A stretch of DNA of 22,139 nucleotides from Candidatus Saccharimonadota bacterium (GCA_013816445.1 JACDEK010000007.1:1-22139); one strand, 5' to 3'. Numbered from the stretch's first letter, positions 1 to 6,038 are shown. Numbers and translations are program-made. Notes: generated from the letters alone by a model not told the origin.

Positions 1-60
1 CCACGCAGGTCAGCACCACGCAGGTCAGCACCACGCAGGTCAGCACCACGCAGGTAAGCA
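1..60. repeat. 15-base tandem repeats coding for pentapeptide repeats
   Basis: Four near-identical copies of the unit ccacgcaggtcagca, with degenerate copies following to about position 85. Each unit codes for one five-residue LRGAD repeat on the minus strand. The array continues past the left window edge. Confidence 0.85.
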
Positions 61-266
61 TCACTCAGGTTAGCATCACTCGACACTGCCTCCTCGACAG
101 CTTCTTTTATAGTTGTCTTGGTAGATTGATAAACTATAGTAGATTCTGCCCATCGTGATTTGATAGTTATGCCGATGGATTTTTCAACCTTAGTGTCAAC
201 TTCGTCAACATATTGTTTTAGTTCTTCGATTTTAGCAAGTGCTTCTTCTTTACTTAGTTTTTTCAT
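1..266 (-). CDS. Pentapeptide-repeat protein, N-terminal part (cut by window edge)
   Basis: The minus strand is open from an ATG at 266 (GGAG, spacing 3-4) to the left edge, giving 88 codons so far. Residues 1-60 are charged and probably helical (MKKLSKEEALAKIEELKQYV...). From about residue 64 the protein becomes A(N/D)LxxA(Y/D)LRG pentapeptide repeats. Known pentapeptide-repeat proteins fold as a right-handed quadrilateral beta helix. Some mimic DNA, but no specific function can be given here. At DNA level the last 60 bases are near-perfect 15-base tandem repeats, so repeat number may vary between isolates. It is the last visible gene of the leftward early operon, 106 bases after the RecA-like gene. 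Confidence 0.8.
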   Translation of the reverse strand, partial: MKKLSKEEALAKIEELKQYVDEVDTKVEKSIGITIKSRWAESTIVYQSTKTTIKEAVEEAVSSDANLSDAYLRGADLRGADLRGADLR

Positions 267-316
267 ATTCTCCTACTTTCTTTAATCTATTAGTTAGGTC
301 TAAAGTGCATAACTGT

Positions 317-370
317 CTTGGCGACCAGCGCTCCTATAAGGGACTTATCGTAATAATTCTGGTTACCAAG
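317..370. other. Intergenic stem-loop between the RecA-like and pentapeptide genes
   Basis: CTTGGCGACCAG (317-328) faces CTGGTTACCAAG (359-370). This gives two 5-bp helices, CTTGG/CCAAG and ACCAG/CTGGT, separated by a 2-by-2 mismatch. Inside the loop ATAAG-GGA-CTTAT can form a further small hairpin. There is no T-run after it on the minus strand, so it is not an obvious intrinsic terminator. It could be an mRNA processing or stability element. Confidence 0.45.
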
Positions 371-372
371 AT

Positions 373-1116
373 TTAATACATAAGCTTGTACTTCGTTGTG
401 ACGAAGGGTGGGCTCACCTTGCTCTTCTTTACTTCTACATGAACCCAATGGCCGACCCGCTGGGTTCCTTCCATAATTTTATCTGATGAATTATTGGTGA
501 GGTGGAGGCGTACATCTACTGCGTGATGCCAGCTTGTACCTCCGACTGGTTCCGCTTTAGCGTATAGTCCGAATGGTTTACGGTACTGATTGATTGCAAC
601 AAAGGCGGTCTTACTCACTCCGAGTCGTGGGCGAAATTTGATTACCCAGTGTTTGATAAGACGTGAGAACAACCCTATGGCGTTTTCTCCTACTGTGGCA
701 GTATCAACACTTGTAGGCGTTAGATATGCAAGACTGTCGAGTATGATAAGGTCGTATTTACCAACAGCTTCTATGAGTAACTCTGCAACCCTTTCGAGGC
801 GTGAATCAGCGATGTAGCTGATGTTCTTAGGGTCAGCCCCCAACTCTTTAACACGCTCTTTATTCAGGGCAAACTCACTATCAACAAATAACACCTTATG
901 GTTCTTACTAACATGAGCAAGCATACGGATAATCATGTTGGTCTTGCCAACACCTTCCTGCCCCCACACTTCAGTAATTCTGCCTCGGTACACCCCACCG
1001 CCAATTATAGCGTCTACTTCGGGGATACCAGTCTCGATGAACTGCTCCTTGTCTTTGGAGTCGAGAGTAACCACTACTGGTTCTTCGGATTCGTCAACTG
1101 TATTAGCTTTTGGCAT
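373..1116 (-). CDS. RecA/RadA-like (Sak4-type) recombination ATPase
   Basis: 247 residues, ATG at 1116 preceded by AAAGGGGA. RecA-fold motifs appear in order: Walker A GQEGVGKT (residues 52-59), VDSE with the catalytic-type Glu81 (78-81), Walker B LIILDSLA (123-130), INQYR (175-179, matching the RecA INQ sensor motif), and a GG-containing loop, PVGGTSWHH (190-198). It is shorter than bacterial RecA (about 350 residues) and lacks a clear C-terminal domain, as in phage Sak4-type single-strand annealing or recombination ATPases. It shares a module with an SSB-like protein, NinG and a PD-(D/E)XK nuclease, which supports a role in phage recombination. It has its own near-consensus promoter (1140-1168). 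The RecA-like family is certain; the Sak4 assignment is inferred from size and context. Confidence 0.85.
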   Translation of the reverse strand: MPKANTVDESEEPVVVTLDSKDKEQFIETGIPEVDAIIGGGVYRGRITEVWGQEGVGKTNMIIRMLAHVSKNHKVLFVDSEFALNKERVKELGADPKNISYIADSRLERVAELLIEAVGKYDLIILDSLAYLTPTSVDTATVGENAIGLFSRLIKHWVIKFRPRLGVSKTAFVAINQYRKPFGLYAKAEPVGGTSWHHAVDVRLHLTNNSSDKIMEGTQRVGHWVHVEVKKSKVSPPFVTTKYKLMY

Positions 1117-1139
1117 TGGTAGTTCCCCTTTCTTTGTTT

Positions 1140-1168
1140 AGTATAGCAAACGCTATAAGTACTGTCAA
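1140..1168 (-). promoter_or_regulatory. Sigma-70 promoter of the RecA-like gene with palindromic operator
   Basis: On the minus strand TTGACA (1168-1163), 17-base spacer, TATACT (1145-1140), overlapping the end of the NinG gene. The predicted start lies near 1133, 17 bases before the ATG. The spacer and -10 contain the palindrome TATAGC-GTTT-GCTATA, a likely repressor site. Related sequences lie in the promoters at 5191-5219 and 6871-6899. Confidence 0.75.
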
Positions 1169-1692
1169 GCAGATTCTTTTCCTATATAGAACGCCACTGT
1201 TTCTTTTGAGTCGTGTATGATCTCTTCTAGTTCGGGTATTGTCCATTGTTTATCTACAGAGGATTCCTTTTCTAGGTTGACTGCTACTCCATCGCCGTAC
1301 TTACTATCAATTGCACGAGCGTACTTTATCTGTTCACCCAGACCGAGCTTATTGCACCTCATTCCGCACTGGGCGTTTACGTTTAGTTCATCGAATCTGG
1401 TGTTGCTGTATATCTCTGGTTGGAAGTGCCCTGCTTGAGCATTTCGGTAGGTGCGCCCCTCTCTATCCTTAAACAGAACTTTAGTATTACAGGTAACACA
1501 ATCAAACACCCACCCGTCATCTGTATAGACACTATCTCGGTACTTAATAGCAGTGTTGAACCACTTTCTAGTTTCCTTCTTATACCAGCCTATAGTGTGC
1601 TTCTTTGGCGTTTTCTTTAGCACCTTCTTAGCGGTCAGGTTCTTACTGGCCTTTAATGTGATCTTAGCTTTTAACGGTGTCTTCTGTTTCAT
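1165..1692 (-). CDS. ninG: NinG/Rap-like recombination nuclease
   Basis: 175 residues from the ATG at 1692. A GTG at 1701 is in frame, but the ATG is preceded by GGGGTGAT at good spacing, so it is preferred. Lys/Thr-rich N-terminus (KAKITLKASKNLTAKKVLKK), then the family signature: CVTCN, an AQAGHF motif with its His, a T-R-F-DELNVNAQC stretch, MRCNKLGLG and a Y..AIDSKYG segment. Lambda NinG (Rap) is a Holliday-junction and recombination nuclease with a zinc-bound HNH-like core, and this protein keeps the expected Cys and His residues. It overlaps the upstream 80-residue gene by 29 bases and ends inside the promoter of the RecA-like gene. Confident on family. Confidence 0.85.
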   Translation of the reverse strand: MKQKTPLKAKITLKASKNLTAKKVLKKTPKKHTIGWYKKETRKWFNTAIKYRDSVYTDDGWVFDCVTCNTKVLFKDREGRTYRNAQAGHFQPEIYSNTRFDELNVNAQCGMRCNKLGLGEQIKYARAIDSKYGDGVAVNLEKESSVDKQWTIPELEEIIHDSKETVAFYIGKESA

Positions 1693-1906
1693 GTTTATCA
1701 CCCCATCGGGACTGTAGCCCCTTTGTACTTAGTTGTTTGAGTAGTTCTGGGTTCTCTTTTTTAAGTTTAGCGAACCCTCCCGTTCCACCTTGGTTACGTT
1801 TACTGGTGCTCGCCTTATTCCGCAAGAACTCCCGAACTTTATCTTCACTCCCGTGTATCTTAATCATGGTTTCATACCACTTCTCTTTATGTGTTTTGTC
1901 AGTCAT
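1664..1906 (-). CDS. Small basic protein, KGG-like motif, unknown function
   Basis: 80 residues, ATG at 1906 with AGGAG six bases upstream. Highly charged. A central GGTGGFAKLKKENPELLKQL segment followed by STKGLQSRW resembles KGG-type stress-protein repeats (GGFAxxxxExxxxLxxKG), which in phages often belong to small DNA-binding-like proteins. That resemblance is weak, and no function is claimed. It overlaps ninG by 29 bases, so the two are probably co-translated. Confidence 0.65.
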   Translation of the reverse strand: MTDKTHKEKWYETMIKIHGSEDKVREFLRNKASTSKRNQGGTGGFAKLKKENPELLKQLSTKGLQSRWGDKHETEDTVKS

Positions 1907-1921
1907 TGTTGGCTCCTATTC

Positions 1922-2443
1922 TTAAAAAGGTATATTATCTAAATCGATTGGTGCGTCTTCATCTGAAGGCATTTTATCGAGGTCTATTTCTTCGGTCATT
2001 TCCATGACTGGTGCAGGGGGTATCTTGTCTTCTTCGTACTCACTCAACCACTTCCCTTTAACCACTTTTATTAGATCGACTTCTTCGACTTTAGCTAATA
2101 CCTCTTTGGTTAATTCTTTACTCTCTTTTACTGGCGTAACAATATACTCGGTATCATTTATGGTTGAGCCAGAGCGTGAGATACGAATATCAAACTCTGT
2201 TGGCTCACCCCAGTCCTCAGTTAGTGCAGCGATCTGTTTGAATATACTTATCCCTGCTGAGTAAACCTGTACCTTCTCGTTATCACGATTGTAGACTGCC
2301 CAAGCGTAGCGGGGTTTGTCTCCTAACTTATATACTGAAACTGCTGGTTCACTCGCAATTCGCATCTTTACTCTGTCACCGTCCTTCAGCTTCAGGAAGT
2401 CACCGCTCCCACTGCTTGGTTGATGTACTTGATATATTGACAT
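1922..2443 (-). CDS. Probable phage single-stranded DNA-binding protein
   Basis: 173 residues, ATG at 2443 with GGAG upstream. The N-terminal part (FLKLKDGDRVKMRI) looks like the first strand of an OB-type fold. The C-terminus is strongly acidic and ends in DEDAPIDLDNIPF. An acidic tail with a terminal Phe is the protein-interaction tail of bacterial SSB (DDDIPF) and T7 gp2.5-like proteins. Its place between a nuclease and NinG/RecA-like genes fits a protein coating ssDNA in recombination and replication. The tail and context are seen directly. The ssDNA-binding role is an inference. Confidence 0.65.
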   Translation of the reverse strand: MSIYQVHQPSSGSGDFLKLKDGDRVKMRIASEPAVSVYKLGDKPRYAWAVYNRDNEKVQVYSAGISIFKQIAALTEDWGEPTEFDIRISRSGSTINDTEYIVTPVKESKELTKEVLAKVEEVDLIKVVKGKWLSEYEEDKIPPAPVMEMTEEIDLDKMPSDEDAPIDLDNIPF

Positions 2444-2454
2444 TATTTTCTCCT

Positions 2455-2784
2455 TTACTGCCCGTAAGGCAATACTTTATACCCTCGGGCTTCCAATAGC
2501 TCCTCTGGGTTTTTACTATAACTAATATTACTCCGAACCTGTTTAAACTTCTGGTAGCGTGCTTCTTCTACCTCTGCGCTGGCTGGGTATTTACCCTGCT
2601 CCTGTATCTTTCGCCTTACTCTTGTGATTGTCTCCATTGCTGGCGCATCTTTGAATATCTGTATCTGCTTATCGGTTAGCTCCATGCCAGACTTCTGTAA
2701 ATAGATGATGAGCAGCTCCATGTCGGAGTTTCTAGTCTTTGGTACGGCTCTTAGGATTGCTTCGACCCTGTCTAATGTTTTCAT
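2455..2784 (-). CDS. Unknown helical early protein
   Basis: 109 residues, ATG at 2784 with GGAG upstream. It overlaps the preceding nuclease gene by the four bases ATGA, so translation is coupled. The sequence is charged and probably all helical (MKTLDRVEAILRAVPKTRNS...). No motif is recognised. Its position between the PD-(D/E)XK protein and the SSB-like protein suggests a replication or recombination accessory role, but nothing in the sequence proves this. Confidence 0.7.
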   Translation of the reverse strand: MKTLDRVEAILRAVPKTRNSDMELLIIYLQKSGMELTDKQIQIFKDAPAMETITRVRRKIQEQGKYPASAEVEEARYQKFKQVRSNISYSKNPEELLEARGYKVLPYGQ

Positions 2785-3593
2785 ACCAACTCCTTAACTT
2801 CACTTTGGTAAGTATGCCACTCACCGTCCCAGTGGAATATGTCCAGCCCCTCGACAGTCCACCCATTAGCAACCATAATCGCTGCGTAAAAGCTCAACTG
2901 GTGCCAGTAAGTATCTATGTTCTTAGCAATCGAGGCGTTAGTTTTGTAGTCTTGTATGCGACAAGTCTTGCGACTTGTTACGAGTAACCTATCAACTTGA
3001 CCAGCTCTTTTATTCTCGTGGTCTATAATCAATGCTTCATATATGGCCTTTTCGTCTTTACGACCCTTGTAGAACTCTTCCACTGCTTTCTGAATGACTG
3101 GGTGATCGTGTAGGTGTGTTGTCTTCTCCAGTTTGGCTGCAATGTCGCTGTAACGTCCGTATAGTTCTAGTGCTGCGTGTATAGCCGTACCAAACCCCTT
3201 ACTAACTTCGGACTTCAGTTTCCACATGGCTTGAATATCGGTAGCATCAACGTCCCACTTCTTAGCCATAGCACCAGAGATAGCAACAGTGTCAAAAGGC
3301 TTATCAAACTGTCTAGCGTAAGCAGAACCACTTAAGTACTTTTGCCCATTCCATGTATATGTGTGCGAAATGTTATCGTAGTCAATTTCACCACCTGCAA
3401 AGGCTTTCAATCGTTTTGCCGTGCTGGATACCTGTAGTGGCTTATCGCCGTACTTCGCCCAAAGATCTTGTATCTTGCCTTCCACATAGTCGATACCCTT
3501 GCCATTGGCCATGTCGTTTTCGTCTATCTCAAACTCTGGTTGAATATTCCCGAAAGCGACCGTCGGAATAGTTGCACCCAATTTTATACGCAT
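2781..3593 (-). CDS. PD-(D/E)XK nuclease (RecB/Cas4-like exonuclease family)
   Basis: 270 residues, ATG at 3593 with GGAG 8 bases upstream. The nuclease core is in the second half: GTAIHAALE (135-143, His139), EALIIDHENKRAGQVDRL (186-203, Asp201), QDYKT (214-218, the D-x-K arm of PD-(D/E)XK), and HQLSFYAAI (231-239, with the Gln of the RecB motif). This set is typical of RecB-type phage exonucleases that resect DNA ends before annealing. N-terminal residues 1-13 are nearly repeated in a broken copy 580 bases upstream (see 4064-4174), with the HNH gene lying between. The gene starts one base after the HNH stop. Confidence 0.85.
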   Translation of the reverse strand: MRIKLGATIPTVAFGNIQPEFEIDENDMANGKGIDYVEGKIQDLWAKYGDKPLQVSSTAKRLKAFAGGEIDYDNISHTYTWNGQKYLSGSAYARQFDKPFDTVAISGAMAKKWDVDATDIQAMWKLKSEVSKGFGTAIHAALELYGRYSDIAAKLEKTTHLHDHPVIQKAVEEFYKGRKDEKAIYEALIIDHENKRAGQVDRLLVTSRKTCRIQDYKTNASIAKNIDTYWHQLSFYAAIMVANGWTVEGLDIFHWDGEWHTYQSEVKELV

Positions 3594-3594
3594 C

Positions 3595-4104
3595 TTAGTT
3601 CTCCTTTAACCGACTTGCACGCCGATTGTAGTTTTGCTCTGTTGGTGTTGCCCATCTTAAATTGCCCCTTTCATAACCCTTGTCGTTGTTAATCCTGTCA
3701 ATAGTAGTGTGCCGTCCGCCGTGTTTAGCACTATGCTCCTCGAAAGCCCCTCCCATATCTCGGTAGAAGGTTGTAAAGTCACGGTATTCATCTGCAATGG
3801 TGATGCCTCGTCCACCCCAGTACTTGTATTCGGGATGATTAGTATTGGTACACCGCTGAACAATGTTTTGCCAAGTGGTGTAGATTTTTGACCTCGACTG
3901 TCCGTGTGTTGGTTCGTACCTGAATGCAGAACACCCACAACTTGTAGTATGTCCGCTACGCAGATGACCGAGGTAGGTTTTAGTTTCTTTTCCGCATTCG
4001 CATAAGCAGAGCCAAAAAGATGTACCATGCACACTAGTGGGTTCTCTTTTGAGGACTGTAAGCTTACCATATTTCTCTCCAGTGATGTCTATTCGTTTCG
4101 CCAT
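3595..4104 (-). CDS. HNH homing-type endonuclease (free-standing)
   Basis: 169 residues from the ATG at 4104. A longer in-frame start at 4140 adds 12 residues, but it has no close ribosome site and lies over the promoter. The N-terminal part has a Cys cluster (CLCECGKE, residues 33-40, and SCGC, 55-58), probably a zinc-binding DNA-recognition piece. The HNH core is TTIDRINNDKGYERGNLRWAT (about 133-153), typical of phage-encoded homing HNH enzymes. The gene is wedged into the early operon between a fragment and a full copy of the nuclease start, the mark of a mobile insertion. It has its own promoter (4112-4140) placed so the transcript would be nearly leaderless. Confidence 0.88.
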   Translation of the reverse strand: MAKRIDITGEKYGKLTVLKREPTSVHGTSFWLCLCECGKETKTYLGHLRSGHTTSCGCSAFRYEPTHGQSRSKIYTTWQNIVQRCTNTNHPEYKYWGGRGITIADEYRDFTTFYRDMGGAFEEHSAKHGGRHTTIDRINNDKGYERGNLRWATPTEQNYNRRASRLKEN

Positions 4105-4174
4105 ACCCACTATTATATAGGTTATAAGCCACCCATGCAACTGTTGGTATCACAGCTCCAAGCTTAATTTTCAT
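4064..4174 (-). pseudogene. Truncated duplicate of the PD-(D/E)XK nuclease start
   Basis: An ATG at 4174 opens a 36-codon frame that begins MKIKLGAVIPTVA; the intact nuclease begins MRIKLGATIPTVA (11 of 13 residues identical). Most codons differ at the third base, so this is a diverged copy and not a fresh duplication. It has the best ribosome site of the region (GAGGAGGT) and an ATGA overlap with the upstream zinc-ribbon gene, so it occupies the original operon slot. After codon 13 similarity stops and the frame runs into the HNH gene before ending at TAA (4064). Confidence 0.75.
4112..4140 (-). promoter_or_regulatory. Promoter of the HNH gene, start at or beside the ATG
   Basis: On the minus strand TTGCAT (4140-4135), 17-base spacer, TATAAT (4117-4112). 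Seven bases lie between the -10 box and the ATG at 4104, so transcription should begin at about 4105-4104. The mRNA would then be leaderless. There is GTGGGT but no standard ribosome site before the ATG. Confidence 0.6.
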
Positions 4175-4299
4175 TCTGTAACCTCCTCATGTGTCGCACC
4201 TTCAACAATCCCGCACTCGGCGCACCAATCAATTGCATCTTCGCCAGCACGTCCACACTCTTCACCGCACCTGTCACAGATTAAGATAGTATTACTCAT
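4171..4299 (-). CDS. Small zinc-ribbon protein
   Basis: 42 residues, ATG at 4299, GGAG six bases upstream, stop TGA at 4171-4173. The sequence has two paired-Cys knuckles: CDRC (residues 8-11) and CAEC (26-29), with an extra Cys15. This spacing fits a rubredoxin-like or zinc-ribbon fold. Its start overlaps the stop of the 68-residue gene (ATGA), and its stop overlaps the start of the truncated nuclease copy (ATGA). Such tiny ribbons are common in phage early operons and often bind nucleic acid or polymerase, but its partner is unknown. Confidence 0.75.
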   Translation of the reverse strand: MSNTILICDRCGEECGRAGEDAIDWCAECGIVEGATHEEVTE

Positions 4300-4502
4300 T
4301 TGTAACTCCTTATAGTCAAGTTATTAAGTTGATCTATAGCTGGTGCAAAGTCTATACCAGCGATTACTAGAGGTTCTGATTTGTATTTAACTTCTATATA
4401 TCTAGTTGGATTCCATAGGTCGTGGTCAACTATCCGCATATACTCCATGTGAGCATAGTTCTTAGCCCATTGTGTGTTAGCTGGTGTTATATCGTGTATC
4501 AT
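4296..4502 (-). CDS. Unknown small early protein
   Basis: 68 residues, ATG at 4502 with GGAG nine bases upstream, beginning just after the TAA of the 77-residue gene. It contains several aromatic and charged residues and no recognised motif. It is coupled downstream to the zinc-ribbon gene by an ATGA overlap. Assigned as real from its ribosome site and fit in the operon. Confidence 0.65.
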   Translation of the reverse strand: MIHDITPANTQWAKNYAHMEYMRIVDHDLWNPTRYIEVKYKSEPLVIAGIDFAPAIDQLNNLTIRSYK

Positions 4503-4736
4503 TTACTTATTCTCCTTTACGTTGGGTTGGTGGCTATTAAAGCCAGAATATATCAGTCGCTGATCTAAAGTCATCTTATAAAAATCATCATACTTCTTTT
4601 GCAATTTGCTAAATAGCTCGGATTTATCGGCTGGTATTTGAATCGTTAAATCTACGCCTAGCTTTTCTCTCGTGTCTTTTAATGACTGTCGTAAGTCACC
4701 AATTATCATTATTTCCTCGAAGTCTAGGCTACTCAT
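4503..4736 (-). CDS. Unknown small early protein, helical
   Basis: 77 residues, ATG at 4736 overlapping the upstream stop (TAATG), with GGAG eight bases before it. The composition suggests helices (residues 10-27 and 37-60). No domain is recognised. It ends immediately before the next ATG. Confidence 0.65.
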   Translation of the reverse strand: MSSLDFEEIMIIGDLRQSLKDTREKLGVDLTIQIPADKSELFSKLQKKYDDFYKMTLDQRLIYSGFNSHQPNVKENK

Positions 4737-4930
4737 TACTTATTCTCCATAGCTTCACCACAATCAGCACAAAGTACATCTTCGACTGTATAGGTATCAT
4801 GCTCGCCAGCAGTCATAGTGTCTACTTCGTTGATTTCTGTAATCGTATCGCCATTATGTTGACAAACGAACATGCCCCAGTCGTAAACCCAGGTTGATTC
4901 GGGGTAATGCTTTACTATTATTGTCTTCAT
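4736..4930 (-). CDS. Unknown small early protein with a Cys pair
   Basis: 64 residues, ATG at 4930 overlapping the upstream TGA by four bases. It has CADC near the C-terminus (residues 54-57) and a Cys-x-His at 23-25, which together could bind a zinc ion. No family is recognised. Confidence 0.6.
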   Translation of the reverse strand: MKTIIVKHYPESTWVYDWGMFVCQHNGDTITEINEVDTMTAGEHDTYTVEDVLCADCGEAMENK

Positions 4931-5166
4931 TGTGATTCTCCAGCCATCACCTGGGCTGATTCTATAAGCTTGTTTTCTAATGCGGGTAGACTGTGCATTT
5001 GCAACGTCTCCAGATCGTTATTATCAATGTGCTTTATAACTTGCGCCATTAAGTTATCGATAACCTTGCCTATAGTGGTGTTTGTCCAGTACTCGGCATG
5101 TTCGCCAGCAAGATCAAGTGTATCTGCTGTCTTTTCTATTAAGTTAGTGTTAGTTTGATTGCTCAC
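4927..5166 (-). CDS. First gene of the leftward early operon, unknown
   Basis: 79 residues with a GTG start at 5166 and GGAG seven bases upstream. Acidic and predicted helical, with no recognised motif. It is the promoter-proximal gene of the leftward operon, 18 bases after the predicted transcription start of the 5191-5219 promoter. It is coupled to the next gene by an ATGA overlap. Promoter-proximal small phage genes often act on the host, but that is only context. Confidence 0.65.
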   Translation of the reverse strand: MSNQTNTNLIEKTADTLDLAGEHAEYWTNTTIGKVIDNLMAQVIKHIDNNDLETLQMHSLPALENKLIESAQVMAGESQ

Positions 5167-5190
5167 TGTAGTCTCCTTGTTTACCTAATA

Positions 5191-5219
5191 AGTGTAGCAT
5201 TTGCCATACACTTAGTCAA
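5191..5219 (-). promoter_or_regulatory. Main promoter of the leftward early operon
   Basis: On the minus strand TTGACT (5219-5214), 17-base spacer, TACACT (5196-5191), predicted start near 5184. The spacer and -10 contain TATGGC-AAAT-GCTACA, an imperfect form of the palindrome in the RecA-like gene promoter. A perfect 14-base palindrome overlaps the -35 box (5217-5230). Confidence 0.75.
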
Positions 5220-5230
5220 GTATATACTTG
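5217..5230. promoter_or_regulatory. Perfect 14-base palindrome, candidate operator
   Basis: CAAGTATATACTTG is its own reverse complement and covers the outer part of the -35 box of the early promoter. A repressor bound here would block RNA polymerase. The protein that would bind it is not visible in the window. Confidence 0.5.
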
Positions 5231-5236
5231 TAAAAG

Positions 5237-5245
5237 TTATCCACA
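5237..5245 (+). promoter_or_regulatory. DnaA-box sequence TTATCCACA
   Basis: Exact match to the classical 9-base DnaA box. A second exact copy in the opposite direction, TGTGGATAA, is at 6927-6935. Single boxes occur by chance; two exact copies flanking the control region are suggestive. Confidence 0.45.
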
Positions 5246-5260
5246 AGTGCTAGCGTAAAA

Positions 5261-5339
5261 TGGTAGAGGGCGAAAAGAGTAGTTTCCTTAGCCCTCACAC
5301 TTAAAGAACTCCGAGTATCTACCACTCGGAGTTCTTTTT
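5261..5339 (+). ncRNA. Candidate structured small RNA or attenuator
   Basis: On the plus strand a hairpin GAGGGC/GCCCTC (5266-5271/5291-5296) is followed by a 14-bp terminator hairpin. The 5' segment TGGTAGA (5261-5267) is exactly complementary to TCTACCA (5318-5324), which is mostly the terminator loop, so a pseudoknot or antiterminator pairing is possible. A TAAAAT box lies at 5256-5261, but no good -35 is seen. No reading frame is present. Confidence 0.4.
5303..5339. terminator. Strong intrinsic terminator, 14-bp stem
   Basis: AAAGAACTCCGAGT (5303-5316) pairs perfectly with ACTCGGAGTTCTTT (5324-5337), 7-base loop, T-run on the plus strand at 5335-5339. The A-run at 5303-5305 gives a shorter T-tract on the minus strand, so it may work both ways. 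Confidence 0.85.
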
Positions 5340-5341
5340 AA

Positions 5342-5370
5342 TTGACTTAGGTTAATAAGCGGTATAAGAT
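5342..5370 (+). promoter_or_regulatory. Rightward promoter directly after the terminator
   Basis: TTGACT (5342-5347), 17-base spacer, TAAGAT (5365-5370); predicted start near 5377. No plus-strand gene follows for 2.3 kb, so it would make a non-coding or antisense transcript that meets the minus-strand promoter at 5442-5469. Confidence 0.5.
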
Positions 5371-5397
5371 CTAACCACTATTTGCCGTATCAGCAAT

Positions 5398-5426
5398 AGA
5401 AAAACCCACCTTTTTAAGGGTGGGCT
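5398..5426 (-). terminator. Intrinsic terminator, minus strand
   Basis: On the minus strand CCCACC (5424-5419) and GGTGGG (5410-5405) form a stem, followed by TTTTT (5404-5400). It lies only about 10 bases after the predicted start of the promoter at 5442-5469. Confidence 0.7.
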
Positions 5427-5441
5427 GCCGTATCGTTATTA

Positions 5442-5469
5442 ATTATAGCGGATAGCAATCTATTGTCAA
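5442..5469 (-). promoter_or_regulatory. Consensus minus-strand promoter running into a terminator
   Basis: TTGACA (5469-5464), 16-base spacer, TATAAT (5447-5442): both hexamers are perfect sigma-70 consensus. The predicted start is near 5435, and the terminator ends at 5400, so the transcript would be only about 35 bases unless termination is overcome. Confidence 0.6.
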
Positions 5470-5518
5470 CCAGCATTTAGTGTAAGCACTTTTACTTTTC
5501 GCAACACTTCGAGTATAG

Positions 5519-5565
5519 AAAAAACCCTGGCTCTGATTTATAGCCACCTAAACGTCAACCAGGTT
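5519..5565 (-). terminator. Intrinsic terminator, minus strand, with alternative stems
   Basis: On the minus strand TGGCT (5546-5542)/AGCCA (5532-5528) form a hairpin. A longer-range pairing AACCTGG (5565-5559) with CCAGGGTT (5530-5523, one bulge) is an alternative. A run of six T follows (5524-5519). The transcript it ends is not known; no gene lies just upstream. Confidence 0.55.
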
Positions 5566-6038
5566 AACGCTCTGTACTTGAATAACGCCACTGCAATCGT
5601 ATTAAGTCATCATCGCTTCCACTACTATCTGTATCTTAGCTACAGTAAAGGGTGGCTAGTTGCCTTTATAACCATTAGTAGTATGATAGAGATACCACCA
5701 CGTACCTTACTTGTTTCATAGAGAAATCTTTTATTTTGAACTACACAACCTATACTAAACAAACAACCCAACAAAAGCGTTCTTGGTGGAAGCGCAAAAC
5801 TCTTTGAGGCATGAAAAAACCGATACCCCCCGACAACCTCTTCAATCTTTCTTTAAACAAAACAACTCTTTTATAAACCATTTCCAACTATAGAGTCAAA
5901 GCTTTACCAGCTACCAGGTTTGCGTACTCTCGCGCGCGCGTAAAGGCGTTTCCCTGTTTTTAGCACCCCCTCAATAATCAAAACCTATATTTTACGACAC
6001 TATACTATATAGAATCATTACAAGTATTACTACTACCA
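5566..6038. other. Non-coding stretch in the control region
   Basis: I see no gene with a ribosome site here on either strand. Weak promoter-like pairs occur: plus strand TTGCCT-16-TATGAT (5660-5687) and minus strand TTGACT-18-TATAAA (5870-5899). A pure (CG)5 tract at 5931-5940 stands out in otherwise AT-rich DNA. A 21-codon frame at 5811-5876 has poor start spacing and is not called. Confidence 0.5.

Larger units (their letters stand above)
3594..4140 (-). mobile_element. HNH endonuclease insertion cassette in the nuclease gene start
   Basis: The unit comprises the promoter (4112-4140), the HNH gene (3595-4104) and one base before the intact nuclease ATG. On its upstream side the reading frame of the nuclease start is still recognisable for 13 codons. 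On the downstream side the same 13 codons occur again in a diverged form. Exact ends cannot be set from one sequence; a relative lacking the HNH gene would show them. Confidence 0.6.

Noticed and set aside
1..60. Short regular repeats that might be a CRISPR array
   Set aside because: The 15-base units are contiguous with no spacers and code in frame for pentapeptide repeats.
3657..4070. 137-codon minus-strand frame overlapping the HNH gene
   Set aside because: It is a shadow of the HNH gene with no recognisable domain and no ribosome site. Unlike the intein case neither product is supported by family motifs.
5811..5876. 21-codon frame starting MKKPIPPDNL
   Set aside because: GAGG is only one base from the ATG, and no family or context supports it.
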